A stretch of DNA of 64,000 bases from Bacteroidota bacterium (lineage in GTDB: Bacteria > Bacteroidota > Ignavibacteria > Palsa-1295). The stretch is from positions 1-64,000 of the forward strand of contig JAFDZW010000007.1 in the NCBI GenBank assembly GCA_018266755.1, given 5' to 3'. A program made the position numbers and the translations under genes. Positions 11,201 through 17,117 of this stretch are shown in pieces (position 1 is the first letter of the stretch; each line of letters starts with the position of its first letter). A model generated the notes under the pieces. That model was not told the DNA's origin and searched no databases. It worked only from the letters and a program-made list of their open reading frames with translations.

Positions 11201-11566
11201 TTGGTATATGATACAACCATCTTTGATATTCCGGCGCCCCTTGATTCGACACAGACCAGTTATAAAAAGGAGGTTCCAAGTACCAAACCATCGCTGGTAA
11301 GTATTGTGCCAATGAGTATAGATATTTACCCTAACCCGTATCGAGACTTCACTACAGTAAATATCTTTGCACCTCTGAATACATCGATGAAAGTAGCCAT
11401 CTTCGATGTACTAGGTAGGGTAATACAGACTCTCTTCGACGGGGCCAACGACAAACCTATGCAGTCATTTCAAGTTGGGAACAGTGGCCTTGACGACGGG
11501 CTGTACTTTATAAGAGCCCAAGCCGGATCGCAAGTCGTTACAAAGAAACTCGAACTTCGCCGATGA
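5210..11566 (+). CDS. Giant T9SS-secreted protein (2118 aa)
   Basis: The chosen start, MKTRIVFLLIALPLLFSNVVA, gives a textbook signal peptide; an earlier in-frame start at 5174 would bury it. The C-terminus carries a type IX sorting domain of about 85 residues (YPNP, then VAIFDVLGRVIQTL, DGLYFIRA and a final KKLELRR), so the protein should cross the outer membrane and be anchored or released. The middle is rich in Asn, Thr, Asp, Tyr and Trp with no family I recognise; a glycan-related role is possible but not shown. The gene is markedly AT-richer than the window's core genes and lies between two copies of a transposase 3' end. It is divergent from the TPR-LuxR regulator. Confidence 0.85.
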   Translation: MKTRIVFLLIALPLLFSNVVAQSQLQTNNFPIGGFVFGLDLQPNSYMTPAETQERDVLRTSKLVNKYLLAGFNTNYFIDGSEWGSSTHIDLAHQMQFRRPFTNTSQYNNTLHYYEGLKDSWFQTYLGGKGINPCVEQRYFVSTYLTLGAEFDPYNQIKTPSEYDFETFERLLTKAGNGDEAQTSYKWYETVVDNNGTPQRKLVDHRMGMRQLNGEWWIRRSDVQSGTDAITFKEWPTYIGDPVPDQPLGYYWPRHVSGPDQKLSKKNPTNKDEAGYPFQIQPTQAQINQQLSHESAGLPDEWEFITDVNGHKVIADHQFSNDSLRMYFIYRLDENEYFDDDDRTEAPLKDNLYGNIPLYTIKVELTYIKKLNTFPVSYQTLSQQPSWNVSRTFDLTWDDYRYFHQDNNSPSNTHLTSFAGRQYAMFPCPFQTPEHEHPQPYMEIPLTHTDGDDLYVANSIQVHLISKGHVGIYPRGFILRSKIADEIVTGYLDNILSKLVQNTVANTSDPDTHLPPPSLAALTTAGESIWPSYRALAYIDNMFNNQPTVDGKKFGRHLLSFQSSPVGANYHFLRSIFYDQNGASYPAPVIVQEIFDMYQKGLVDKVGNDIRPLFPSDGLSAQMRHFQGTSPSLSFLDLGFGVAGWSNWPHLTDWRSDIGLLTSTTDANALPAFKQSEYSKYVDTMHAHLMTSDRDHAEASHAAYTVKQNLAADATSGTWYSLLSTIGGVRLPRPDAFTLSTVYSALTSFTGTPSQNAQNYIDNIWNPLFEYQQQFRLFHDPNHPPQYPGPFRFDQLYPASVFDLYNPKWGGSDKFVFSARSPISTEIRAEGWNALCWGAKGIFFNTLGSDGIEQMGICDNHMNTDFDGWEYQDDHGQLKKARFVDTYPTAQVCNANTDPNTNDILNTYLLPRQPTNVSKRISYPYRPIHFADDPSADHICDNPTTVLATSDGMLLSPIQWIPSSVPEDKITDYMNKQFTVGSTDVQLMLKSKGTSNGDEQMFHIVAEDGSLIRTDSRNPNTNDTWGGHWKPLYEFTSETHACQGIPLCSSSTVPGHKEWLATFFGNVLKDPSNPNDIEYHDPDGWFDLLTWKPHDVTDAGTQTLTIQPIRHTNDDAPSIDAWIPTYYGYKQKWAGATQLTKDINAISTYLTRFQWQRAFTASDLGSFDELDSKLNQEPKFPIKSIRTNPVLPYAYNIEFTSPQHTSFEYHFVKDDQAPFDDIKKTHLQLALFKDPVIRDPFSFSFILANQRTWPIQFKPNTDPDHDGIWRDFILTQDNTDYPNTETLLGAVDARICSFTINPDAYTNVSPAFRHGDKGISMRLLNLGTKKHTDFFSNIDASTLTTVPVEFAPGQGNLFRLYPVFSFMTTGRGTSAIAYNNAGHLSSSENNTQQPSITYATEDRNGIAVSYPQKDTTDPNIHKMLQLADSQIVVIDSSGLSHTPAVCVYPGGPGVGLVYTLDNAGPSKDSTYVIFRYGPGASPLNYPVSDTLDRYKTFSELKAAPAIVPSKSQGLSFWVSWRHPTMGAKIAIVNSLGQIVAQNSFWAANKFETKFISLASHMQQIDSGVVGIPVDTCYIAFEEGQGISSDIYFVKAFHSDNVNPTQIGTVGMKNISNGMPYCEHHFPCISVTQKRHVYVVWESTPPAVMHDNLDSGLFRRHYTVLRDRPVQGKWSQFTSFFGFESNFYPIPLLDTLSVSPVITAADPIPGPPQAVEGSNSIWQDEVRMAWNSPIDNTIRLAHFGNYGLNTIPKWQIVPMPETSLEPAMAPRTRFNGVLQPLLFRDDLLMDDSNSYAVHLTQYSFPLNNIVDTVKRFQTLIVKPIFCACPSVFVAKTTSVDIRRYLGFSALTLDWHGWDWEDTIRDGNGGLSAGGYRSDGTVFMPFDTLNFSALFRVGSFHQGDTMYAMPCVQSVADTLGFRLVVRKKSTNDLVWTLDSAEYAMGQFHSSVPYSKSEKRTQVVPPVFTNDSVYLSLESYTIGHGFNQAAPNDNLDISHQLVYDTTIFDIPAPLDSTQTSYKKEVPSTKPSLVSIVPMSIDIYPNPYRDFTTVNIFAPLNTSMKVAIFDVLGRVIQTLFDGANDKPMQSFQVGNSGLDDGLYFIRAQAGSQVVTKKLELRR

Positions 11567-11582
11567 TAGAATCACATTCGAG

Positions 11583-11636
11583 ATAATCACCTCCGATGCG
11601 ATATACATAGGACAGAATACGTTCGGAGGCGATTAT
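11583..11636 (+). terminator. Inverted repeat after the giant gene, terminator-like
   Basis: ATAATCACCTCCGA (11583-11596) pairs with TCGGAGGCGATTAT (11623-11636) at 13 of 14 positions around a 26-nt loop, and TTTG follows. The hairpin begins 16 nt after the giant gene's stop codon, so it could end that transcript. Its right arm lies inside the decayed transposase copy, so the hairpin spans the junction between the AT-rich block and that remnant. Confidence 0.45.
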
Positions 11637-11894
11637 TTTGAAGGGATTGGATTGCGTCTGTGGCTCAACTGGGAGATCGAGGAGTGCACGAGACAACAGC
11701 AGAATCTCGGGGCCATGATTGAATCCCTGCCGAATAAGGTTTGCGAGTTCTTGGCTTCGAGAAGATTCGTCAGCTATATTCCGAGGGGAACTACAACACT
11801 CTTACTTGCAGCAGATGCGGTGTCGGAAATACCTTCAGGTAGTAAAGCGACGTATGTGCACATCGATAACCGAAACACCTATGATTTGTACTAG
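11622..11894 (+). pseudogene. Decayed 3' fragment of a second transposase copy
   Basis: The translation aligns collinearly with the last ~80 residues of the transposase at 1573-3132: EIEECTRQQQNLGAMIESLP here against EIEERTRQQQNLGTMIESLP there, and TTTLLLAADAVSEI against TTTFLLAAEAVSEI. The catalytic core and N-terminus are missing. Many substitutions and a divergent tail show this copy has been drifting. It has the same orientation as the intact gene, so the two copies form a direct repeat about 8.7 kb apart. Confidence 0.85.
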
Positions 11895-11998
11895 TCGATC
11901 CGGTGTCGTATATTCGTGCGCAGCAGACTGATATCCCTATTGTACTGTTACATAGAGTGCGAGCGGCTAACTCTTACCGGCCGTTCTCTGCAAGTCAC

Positions 11999-12037
11999 GC
12001 CACAAGTGCCGTATGGGTCACTTGTGGCTTTTTTTTT
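11999..12037 (+). terminator. Rho-independent terminator
   Basis: GCCACAAGTG (11999-12008) and CACTTGTGGC (12019-12028) form a perfect 10-bp stem followed by nine T residues. It lies after the transposase remnant and before the fibre-like pseudogene, which means the open frame running through it from 11903 is not a real gene start. Confidence 0.8.
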
Positions 12038-12059
12038 GAGACCTCAAGTCATTTTACGA

Positions 12060-12882
12060 GCTTAGGGGTTACTCCGAGCCCCGTTGGAGAAGAAATCCAG
12101 ACCAGTGAACGCCGCGTAAGGCCACGAGTCTCTTCAGTGCCGTCGACACCGAATGCTTCGGCATTACTCGATCTGAGTTCGTCGTCGCAGGGAGTGCTTG
12201 CTCCACGGATGACGCAATCGAACCCCGATGCGATTGCGTCACCTGCAACGGGCTTACTGATCTACCAAACTGATAATTCACTGGATTTTATTCTTACAAC
12301 GGAAGCCAGTGGGCATATCTCGTCCTATCGAGTGGTGGGCTCGGAGCCATCGTCTTCAGACGCAAAACCGCAACACAGTCGATAACGGTCAATACCCTTG
12401 CACTTGCCTCAGTAAGTTCGACAGTAAGCGATAACAATCTCGTGTTTACTGTCGGTGCGAATGAGACATGGGAGTTTGAAATTGTCGGATACTTGAGTAT
12501 TTCGAGCAACGGCATACTCGGTGCCAGCGTGACAACATCTGGAGGAATCAATCTCTCAAGTGCCGTTTCGGATGCAGGATTTATTTTTGAGAACCTAAAC
12601 GTCAGTGCGCTTGGTGTGCTTGGAGTTGGAATGGAAGGCGCTCGTACGCAGGATGCAAGTGCGGTAGGCGACCATGTAAATACTACCGTCAATCTCAATA
12701 TTTCCGTGTTGGGTGCTCAGGTGTCGAACACATTTGTGAAAATGAAGGGATTTGTTCATGTAGGTTCGTCAGCGACGACGGTTACCGCCCGCTGGCAGCA
12801 AGTCATTGGAGCTGGTCTCGGCTCGTCAGTGACCCTCAATATTCAACCGAACTCGTATCTTAAAGCAACAAGAGTAGAGTAA
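12060..12882 (+). pseudogene. Fibre/tail-like surface protein, 5'-truncated and frameshifted
   Basis: One frame holds NASALLDLSSSSQGVLAPRM followed by SPATGLLIYQTDNS, a signature of secreted and phage-tail-like proteins in this group. At about 12281 the reading frame changes: after TDNSL the expected continuation GFYSYNGSQWAYLV lies one frame over and runs on through KTATQSITVNT and LVFTVGANETWEF to the stop at 12882. One missing G (CTGGGA reduced to CTGGA) explains it. No signal peptide or start is visible; the 5' end was probably lost at the mobile-element boundary. The C-terminal ~190 residues look well preserved, so inactivation is recent or the frameshift is a sequencing error. Confidence 0.7.
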
Positions 12883-13131
12883 CGGGCTTCCTCATTGTTG
12901 CACCATTAGCCCTGCGAGCATAGTAATCGTCAAGAAGAGCGCACATTGAACCCTCCATACAAGAACACCAAATTAGTGCTTGATTTAGCAATACCATATT
13001 TCGCTCAGTGGCGAATTAGACTGTCTCTGAAAGAGCACAGTTACAATTTCTGATCGTTCCTCTCTATTACATTTGGGATGTGTTTACCCTTCGCCTTCGG
13101 AAGATTTTTTGAATTTGGTCCCAGTGCTTGA
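12883..13131. other. Gap after the fibre-like pseudogene
   Basis: No gene, strong hairpin or clear repeat was seen. An open frame at 13041-13295 on the minus strand overlaps the 3' part of the next gene in another frame and has no features of its own. Confidence 0.4.
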
Positions 13132-13770
13132 TTAGTTTTCTTCGACGATAAGCAGCTTTCGAAAAATCTCTTCAACTTGCGACTTGATGGAGGTTGCATC
13201 CTCGTCAAATATTCGCTGGGCTTCAATCCAGAAATCCAACTTCTCTTTCGGGTGGAGATCGGCCTCTTTTGAAAGTTTCCGTTTAAGAATGGCACTATAG
13301 AGCTTCTTGTTCAGCTCATCTGAATGTTCGCAGATGGTTTGTGGTAGAAAAATGCGATGTGTGAAGAAGTATTGACGGAACTCGTTAAATACTTTCGCGA
13401 AGTCTTCTACTTGTTTGGCTAATGTTTCATTTTGGCTCCCGGGGCTGACGGCGTCAGCCGCATAACTGAACGCAATCGCAAGTCGGGAGTAGAACTCTGC
13501 AATGATCGCGATCTGTTGTCTTTTTACTTCTGATAACAGAATCTCACGATCTTTGCCAAGACGTTGTAACTCTGCCTTAAGCCGCTCAAGCTCTTCATCG
13601 GCAGATACTTTGAGTCTATGCCTGTATTCTTCGACTCCTCGGTCGGATGCCGCCTGAATTAGTGTCTCAATATATTTCTTGCCAGCAAATTGATATATTA
13701 CCCATAGGACCAGAAGGACGACAGCAGTTGTAATTGAAATCTGCATCGGGGTGCCAGTGATCTCAAACAT
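13132..13770 (-). CDS. Membrane-anchored coiled-coil protein of unknown function (212 aa)
   Basis: One hydrophobic helix near residues 12-28 (TTAVVLLVLWVIYQFAG) is followed by a charged helical region (about 30-85, rich in Glu, Lys and Leu) that should form a coiled coil, then a soluble helical C-terminal part. It is probably an inner-membrane protein with its bulk in the cytoplasm. I do not recognise a named family. It stands alone on the minus strand between a pseudogene and small orphan genes, as in accessory defence or phage neighbourhoods, but nothing in the sequence indicates such a role. Confidence 0.65.
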   Translation of the reverse strand: MFEITGTPMQISITTAVVLLVLWVIYQFAGKKYIETLIQAASDRGVEEYRHRLKVSADEELERLKAELQRLGKDREILLSEVKRQQIAIIAEFYSRLAIAFSYAADAVSPGSQNETLAKQVEDFAKVFNEFRQYFFTHRIFLPQTICEHSDELNKKLYSAILKRKLSKEADLHPKEKLDFWIEAQRIFDEDATSIKSQVEEIFRKLLIVEEN

Positions 13771-13815
13771 TGCAATGTATGTGATAGTAGAACCAATCTA
13801 ACACGGAGGGGCGTG

Positions 13816-13849
13816 AAAAAAGATGCCACGCTTTGGCGAGCGTGGCATC
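13816..13849 (-). terminator. Strong minus-strand terminator
   Basis: GATGCCACGCT (13822-13832) pairs perfectly with AGCGTGGCATC (13839-13849) around a 6-nt loop, and on the minus strand the stem is followed by six T residues. A minus-strand transcript must therefore end here, although no large gene lies upstream on that strand. Confidence 0.75.
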
Positions 13850-14052
13850 AAAATTACTGGTTCCCCGCGTACGTCTTTCCGTGAGCACGTCGGCAATTCA
13901 CCAAACTTAGGATTACTGATGAATGATTTCATTGCACCAGCCAGCCCACGCCATGTTCCCGTGTTTGTTGTCATGCGCAACGGCGAGGAAATCTTTGCCT
14001 TATTCGCGGATGGTTCGACAAGAGGAGGTGAACGGCTATTCCAGCAACAGGA

Positions 14053-14160
14053 CTACATGATTAACTTCTTGCCTTCGTTGAGGTCTTCTTCTGTGAATGC
14101 AATCATGCCACCTTCGCTGAACACAAACCAACCCTCGGTAGGCTTAGCGACTGCTACCAT
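14053..14160 (-). CDS. Possible 35-aa protein on a short minus-strand transcript
   Basis: The frame starts MVAVAKPTEGWFVFSEGGMI and stops after 35 codons, with an amphipathic, acidic C-terminal half. It lies upstream of, and on the same strand as, the perfect terminator at 13816-13849, which shows something is transcribed in this direction. No Shine-Dalgarno sequence is seen. A second short frame on the same strand (13798-13980) reads through the terminator and is less likely. The overlapping plus-strand frame (13823-14164) starts within the hairpin. The coding status of all three is uncertain. Confidence 0.3.
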   Translation of the reverse strand: MVAVAKPTEGWFVFSEGGMIAFTEEDLNEGKKLIM

Positions 14161-14616
14161 GTGATACTAATAATAATTTGTTTAATGAAACGGGTACACT
14201 GATCGACTGCATCTATTACAAGAAGTTTGCATACAAGGAAGTAGAATTGAATCGTAGCCTGAGGTCACGCATGTGATTTGTACGGCCCGAGGCAGAGGAT
14301 CAGGGAGCTGATTCGCCACGGGGTGATACAGTTCTGTTCATAATGGACCATTTTCTCCCTGACCTCTGCTCTGGTTGCAATTGGTGCCGTTGCTAATCTC
14401 TACGAACATACGTCATTTCTGTCCTGATTGTGCAAGATATTTATGCATTCCTCATTATTTCAATAGTATAGTATCGTTAGCAGTATCATTTATAATCAGT
14501 TACGGTCTGACAATTTCTCCTATTTCGCACGAACGGACAGCGACACACCTTGTTGTGTGTGTCAGAAGTTGCAAACAGGCTAACGCCATTAAATTAACGA
14601 TTTAGAAGGACAACAC
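14161..14616. other. Non-coding stretch with two inverted repeats
   Basis: GCAGAGGATCAGGGAG (14292-14307) pairs with CTCCCTGACCTCTGC (14355-14369), a 15-bp stem with one bulged A and a 47-nt loop. A smaller hairpin is GACACAC (14542-14548) with GTGTGTC (14557-14563). No T-run follows the large one, so it is not a simple terminator. A 76-aa open frame at 14375-14605 has no protein-like features. Confidence 0.45.
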
Positions 14617-14865
14617 ATGACACTGAACATTCAAATTTCGACCCCGGTCATCCCGAACGATTCGATGAAAGCAACACTCACCGAATGCATCGTTTCCCTC
14701 TTTCCTGAAGATACGGTGAAGGTATCATTCCATACATCCGGTTTCGACTCCTACGGCCAGAATAGCTTCGATGTTCTTGCGATGGATGCTGCCCGTCATG
14801 AACTCACCGACGTTCGGAACAGCGTCATGGTTGCCCTCTTCACGAAGATGTTTCAGAACAACTAA
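14617..14865 (+). CDS. Small protein of unknown function (82 aa)
   Basis: The sequence begins MTLNIQISTPVIPNDSMKAT and has an alternating hydrophobic pattern that suggests a small alpha/beta domain. There is no signal peptide, membrane segment or Cys motif, so it is cytoplasmic. AGAAGGA sits 6 nt before the ATG, a convincing ribosome site. It forms an operon with the basic protein starting 11 nt after its stop, and the pair ends in a perfect terminator. I do not recognise the family. Confidence 0.6.
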   Translation: MTLNIQISTPVIPNDSMKATLTECIVSLFPEDTVKVSFHTSGFDSYGQNSFDVLAMDAARHELTDVRNSVMVALFTKMFQNN

Positions 14866-14876
14866 TACGATCCCCG

Positions 14877-15110
14877 ATGAGAAACTACTGGAGCAAACAA
14901 ATCGCCTACGGAATCCGAACCTTGAAGATTGCAGGGCGCATCCTTGAGAAGGAGAAACTCAGCCTCAAGCGCAAGCGCACAGTCGAAGCTATTATCTGCT
15001 CGACGCTTGAAACGCTTCGCTGGATGCATGACGGATCGAAGAGAGCCGTCCGAGACGAACTCAGGAAACATGGTCTGGTTCACCTCCTCGATACCTACCG
15101 CCAACTGTAA
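14877..15110 (+). CDS. Small basic helical protein (77 aa)
   Basis: It is rich in Lys, Arg and Leu and almost entirely predicted helix (LKIAGRILEKEKLSLKRKRT, then ETLRWMHDGSKRAV), which suits nucleic-acid or protein binding. It follows the 82-aa gene in the same operon. Its stop codon overlaps the start of the terminator stem at 15109. No named family was recognised. The acidic-leaning first gene followed by a basic second gene resembles the layout of small two-gene accessory modules, but there is no motif evidence for a toxin-antitoxin pair. Confidence 0.6.
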   Translation: MRNYWSKQIAYGIRTLKIAGRILEKEKLSLKRKRTVEAIICSTLETLRWMHDGSKRAVRDELRKHGLVHLLDTYRQL

Positions 15111-15138
15111 AAAGCCCGCAGAACTCTGCGGGCTTTTT
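15109..15138 (+). terminator. Perfect rho-independent terminator
   Basis: AAAAAGCCCGCAG (15109-15121) and CTGCGGGCTTTTT (15126-15138) form a 13-bp perfect stem with a 4-nt loop, directly at the stop codon of the 77-aa gene. Confidence 0.92.
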
Positions 15139-15160
15139 CATACCACCACGGGACAAGCAC

Positions 15161-15193
15161 ACGACCCCCGGCTTCATGGCCGGGGGTTGTCGT
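15161..15193. repeat. GC-rich hairpin after the terminator
   Basis: CCCCCGGC (15165-15172) pairs with GCCGGGGG (15179-15186) around TTCATG, and the flanking CGA / TCG can extend the stem past a bulge. It lies 23 nt beyond a complete terminator, so it is not needed for termination. Such hairpins are often dispersed palindromic units. Confidence 0.5.
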
Positions 15194-16007
15194 TTATGAT
15201 CAACAACATTGAATAAGCCTCCCTAAGAATAGGTTGTCAGATTAGTAATAGCGCCGTAACACGTTTGTTTTATATTCGTTGGAGATCTTTGCCTGTTGAA
15301 CGGAGCCGGATTATTTTCACTTGGAAGTACATTCCATGCATTATTTGAAGCATTAGCTTGGGATGCGATAGCCATCGGTCGGATTAAATCGGATAATCCG
15401 GTATATGAATCGCGCAAATAAAGGACTTAGTCGCGCACTTTTACATTGTCTTTGCTTACGCTGAAGTCAAGATACCGCCAGTATCTTCAAGCCGGCGCAA
15501 GCAAGGAAAAACAGTTGCCCCTCCTTTACAAGGAGGGGGTGGGGTGGTTGCCTCGGGCGGTGCGAATCTTTCAGAAAGCAAGAACAGGCCGACAGCGGAG
15601 ACGCGCATATGCGCGTCTCTACAATAAGCCCAGGTGCTCGGAATATTAATTCGTTCATAGGCACCTTGACACTGGCTCTTGAATGACGTATCTTGTCCTT
15701 GAAGTGACGGGCACCAGATGTCACTGATTCAAAATGTACATTGAAATGCAGATCACACACACCTATATCCCAAGACACCATAGTTCCGGACGAGGTACTC
15801 AGATGGGTTTGTGTGTGCACAATTATGTTGTTGATGGTCTATGTACTTACAGACCGAATCCCCCAAATTGGCACCTCACTGGTGACTGTGCGATGGGCCG
15901 TGGTGTAACCTTGGGTGTCTGCACTCGTTTCATGTGATGAAGGGCTGCCCTCTGGGGTGGAGGCCGAACGGGTGTTCATGGCTCAGTTTGAAACGGTGTA
16001 AGGAGCT
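15194..16007. other. Gene-poor stretch with dispersed repeats and remnants
   Basis: A short minus-strand frame (15223-15417, 64 aa) looks like a protein remnant but matches nothing I know. Near 15519-15545 is a hairpin unit built on CCCCTCCTT...AAGGAGGGG. At 15598-15619 is a perfect 22-bp palindrome centred on GCGCATATGCGC. From 15750 to 15820 CACACACACCTA and TGGGTTTGTGTGTG can pair imperfectly. No protein-like frame fills the region. Confidence 0.5.
15598..15619. repeat. Perfect 22-bp palindrome
   Basis: GAGACGCGCAT is followed by its exact reverse complement. Units of this type occur as dispersed extragenic palindromes in many bacterial genomes. Confidence 0.7.
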
Positions 16008-16090
16008 GTCATTCTGAGTAAAGCAAAGAAACCCTGCGGCGGAGCCTCACAGGGATTCCTCAAGGGATTCTTCGCTTCGCTCAGAATGAC
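16008..16090. repeat. REP-like palindromic repeat, copy A
   Basis: The element opens with GTCATTCTGAG and closes with CTCAGAATGAC, with internal GATTCCTCA and GGGATTCTTCGC segments. It shares ends and layout with copies at 43374, 44271, 47389 and 48842. Its position ahead of the DUF1573 gene is intergenic. Confidence 0.75.
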
Positions 16091-16206
16091 GTCTGTGTAA
16101 AGCGTTCAAACTCTGCTACGACCGAAAGGGCTGTGGGTGAACCTTTTTCGGCCTGTGGATATTTACACTGAGTACCCAAAAAATCACATTGAACTCGCTG
16201 AAAACT

Positions 16207-17055
16207 ATGAATCGTACACGTACTCTCATTACCTCCGCCATTGTCGGAGTTGCCGGTCTGTTGACTATCATTCTTGCATCGGGTAGTGTTACTATTTCTC
16301 CGGCATTCGCGTCGTTCTTCGCGCCGGTCGATACGGCCAAAGGCCCCAAGATCGAGGTCAACGAGATCGACCATGACTTCGGGAAGGTCGAACAGCAGAC
16401 GAACGCCGAAACAAACTTTACGATCACGAACCGCGGTACCGATACGCTACAAATCATGAGCGCGAATCCGTCGTGCGGTTGTACGGCAGCGGTGCTTGGC
16501 GACAAGAAGCTCGCTCCGGGTAAGTCGACGGCGTTAAAGGTCACGTTCGACCCGCATAACAAGGCTGAGGGTCCGTTCACGAAGGTGATCACGATCGTCT
16601 CGAACTCGGTGGTCGAGCCGCAGAAGCAGATCCGCATTCATGGCATGATCTATCGCTCCAAGTTGGCCCATAAAGAGTCGATGCACCTCGACGGTGTGTT
16701 CCAGGGCAATTGCGCAACCTGCCATGTCGATAAAGGCAAAGGCGAGCTTGGTGCAAAACTCTACGAAGCCGATTGTGCGATTTGCCACGGCTCGAAGTCG
16801 GACAACAAGCCGGGTCCGGATATTACGGCAGACGAGATGATGAACCATACGCCGGAACAATGGAAGACAGTGATCGCCAACGGCCGTGCGAACACGAACA
16901 TGCCGGCATTCCACACGAAGAATAAAGGCCCGCTCAACGACGAAGAGATCGCTTCGCTCGTCGACTACATGGGTGCGTTCAAAAAGAACTTGATGCGCGA
17001 GCGTTCGATGAAGAGCAGCTCGACCGGCGCTTCAACCAACACCCCGAAGCACTAA
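16207..17055 (+). CDS. DUF1573 domain fused to c-type cytochrome with two CxxCH motifs
   Basis: The start at MNRTRTLITSAIVGVAGLLT gives an N-terminal signal anchor. Residues about 48-147 are a DUF1573 (Ig-like, ASH-type) domain with the typical DFGKVEQQ opening and NPSCGCTAA Cys pair. A cytochrome c part follows, with CATCH at 169-173 and CAICH at 190-194 and a likely axial Met in NMPAF (M232). The second motif fits an ordinary monoheme fold; the first is extra, 21 residues upstream. It is probably periplasmic and carries electrons. The fusion suggests that a Cys-containing scaffold domain was joined to a redox module. A perfect terminator follows. Confidence 0.85.
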   Translation: MNRTRTLITSAIVGVAGLLTIILASGSVTISPAFASFFAPVDTAKGPKIEVNEIDHDFGKVEQQTNAETNFTITNRGTDTLQIMSANPSCGCTAAVLGDKKLAPGKSTALKVTFDPHNKAEGPFTKVITIVSNSVVEPQKQIRIHGMIYRSKLAHKESMHLDGVFQGNCATCHVDKGKGELGAKLYEADCAICHGSKSDNKPGPDITADEMMNHTPEQWKTVIANGRANTNMPAFHTKNKGPLNDEEIASLVDYMGAFKKNLMRERSMKSSSTGASTNTPKH

Positions 17056-17073
17056 GCAGATCGTTTCATTGCT

Positions 17074-17117
17074 GAAGCTTCCGGGTGCACACTGTGCCCG
17101 GAAGCTTCGTCGTTTTT
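17074..17117 (+). terminator. Terminator of the DUF1573-cytochrome gene
   Basis: GAAGCTTCCGGG (17074-17085) and CCCGGAAGCTTC (17097-17108) form a perfect 12-bp stem, followed by GTCG and five T residues. The only good start codons of the next gene lie inside this hairpin. Confidence 0.85.

Noticed and set aside
11903-12385. 160-aa open frame taken as an intact gene
   Set aside because: Its first part runs through a perfect terminator with nine T residues, and its end departs from the protein family where the frame shifts; it is a pseudogene fragment.
14617-15110. Toxin-antitoxin pair
   Set aside because: Size and layout would fit, but neither protein shows a known toxin or DNA-binding antitoxin motif, so the call is not supported.
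15734-15937. 67-aa plus-strand frame as a small protein
   Set aside because: It has no ribosome site, domain pattern or neighbour that would support it, and it contains parts of imperfect inverted repeats.
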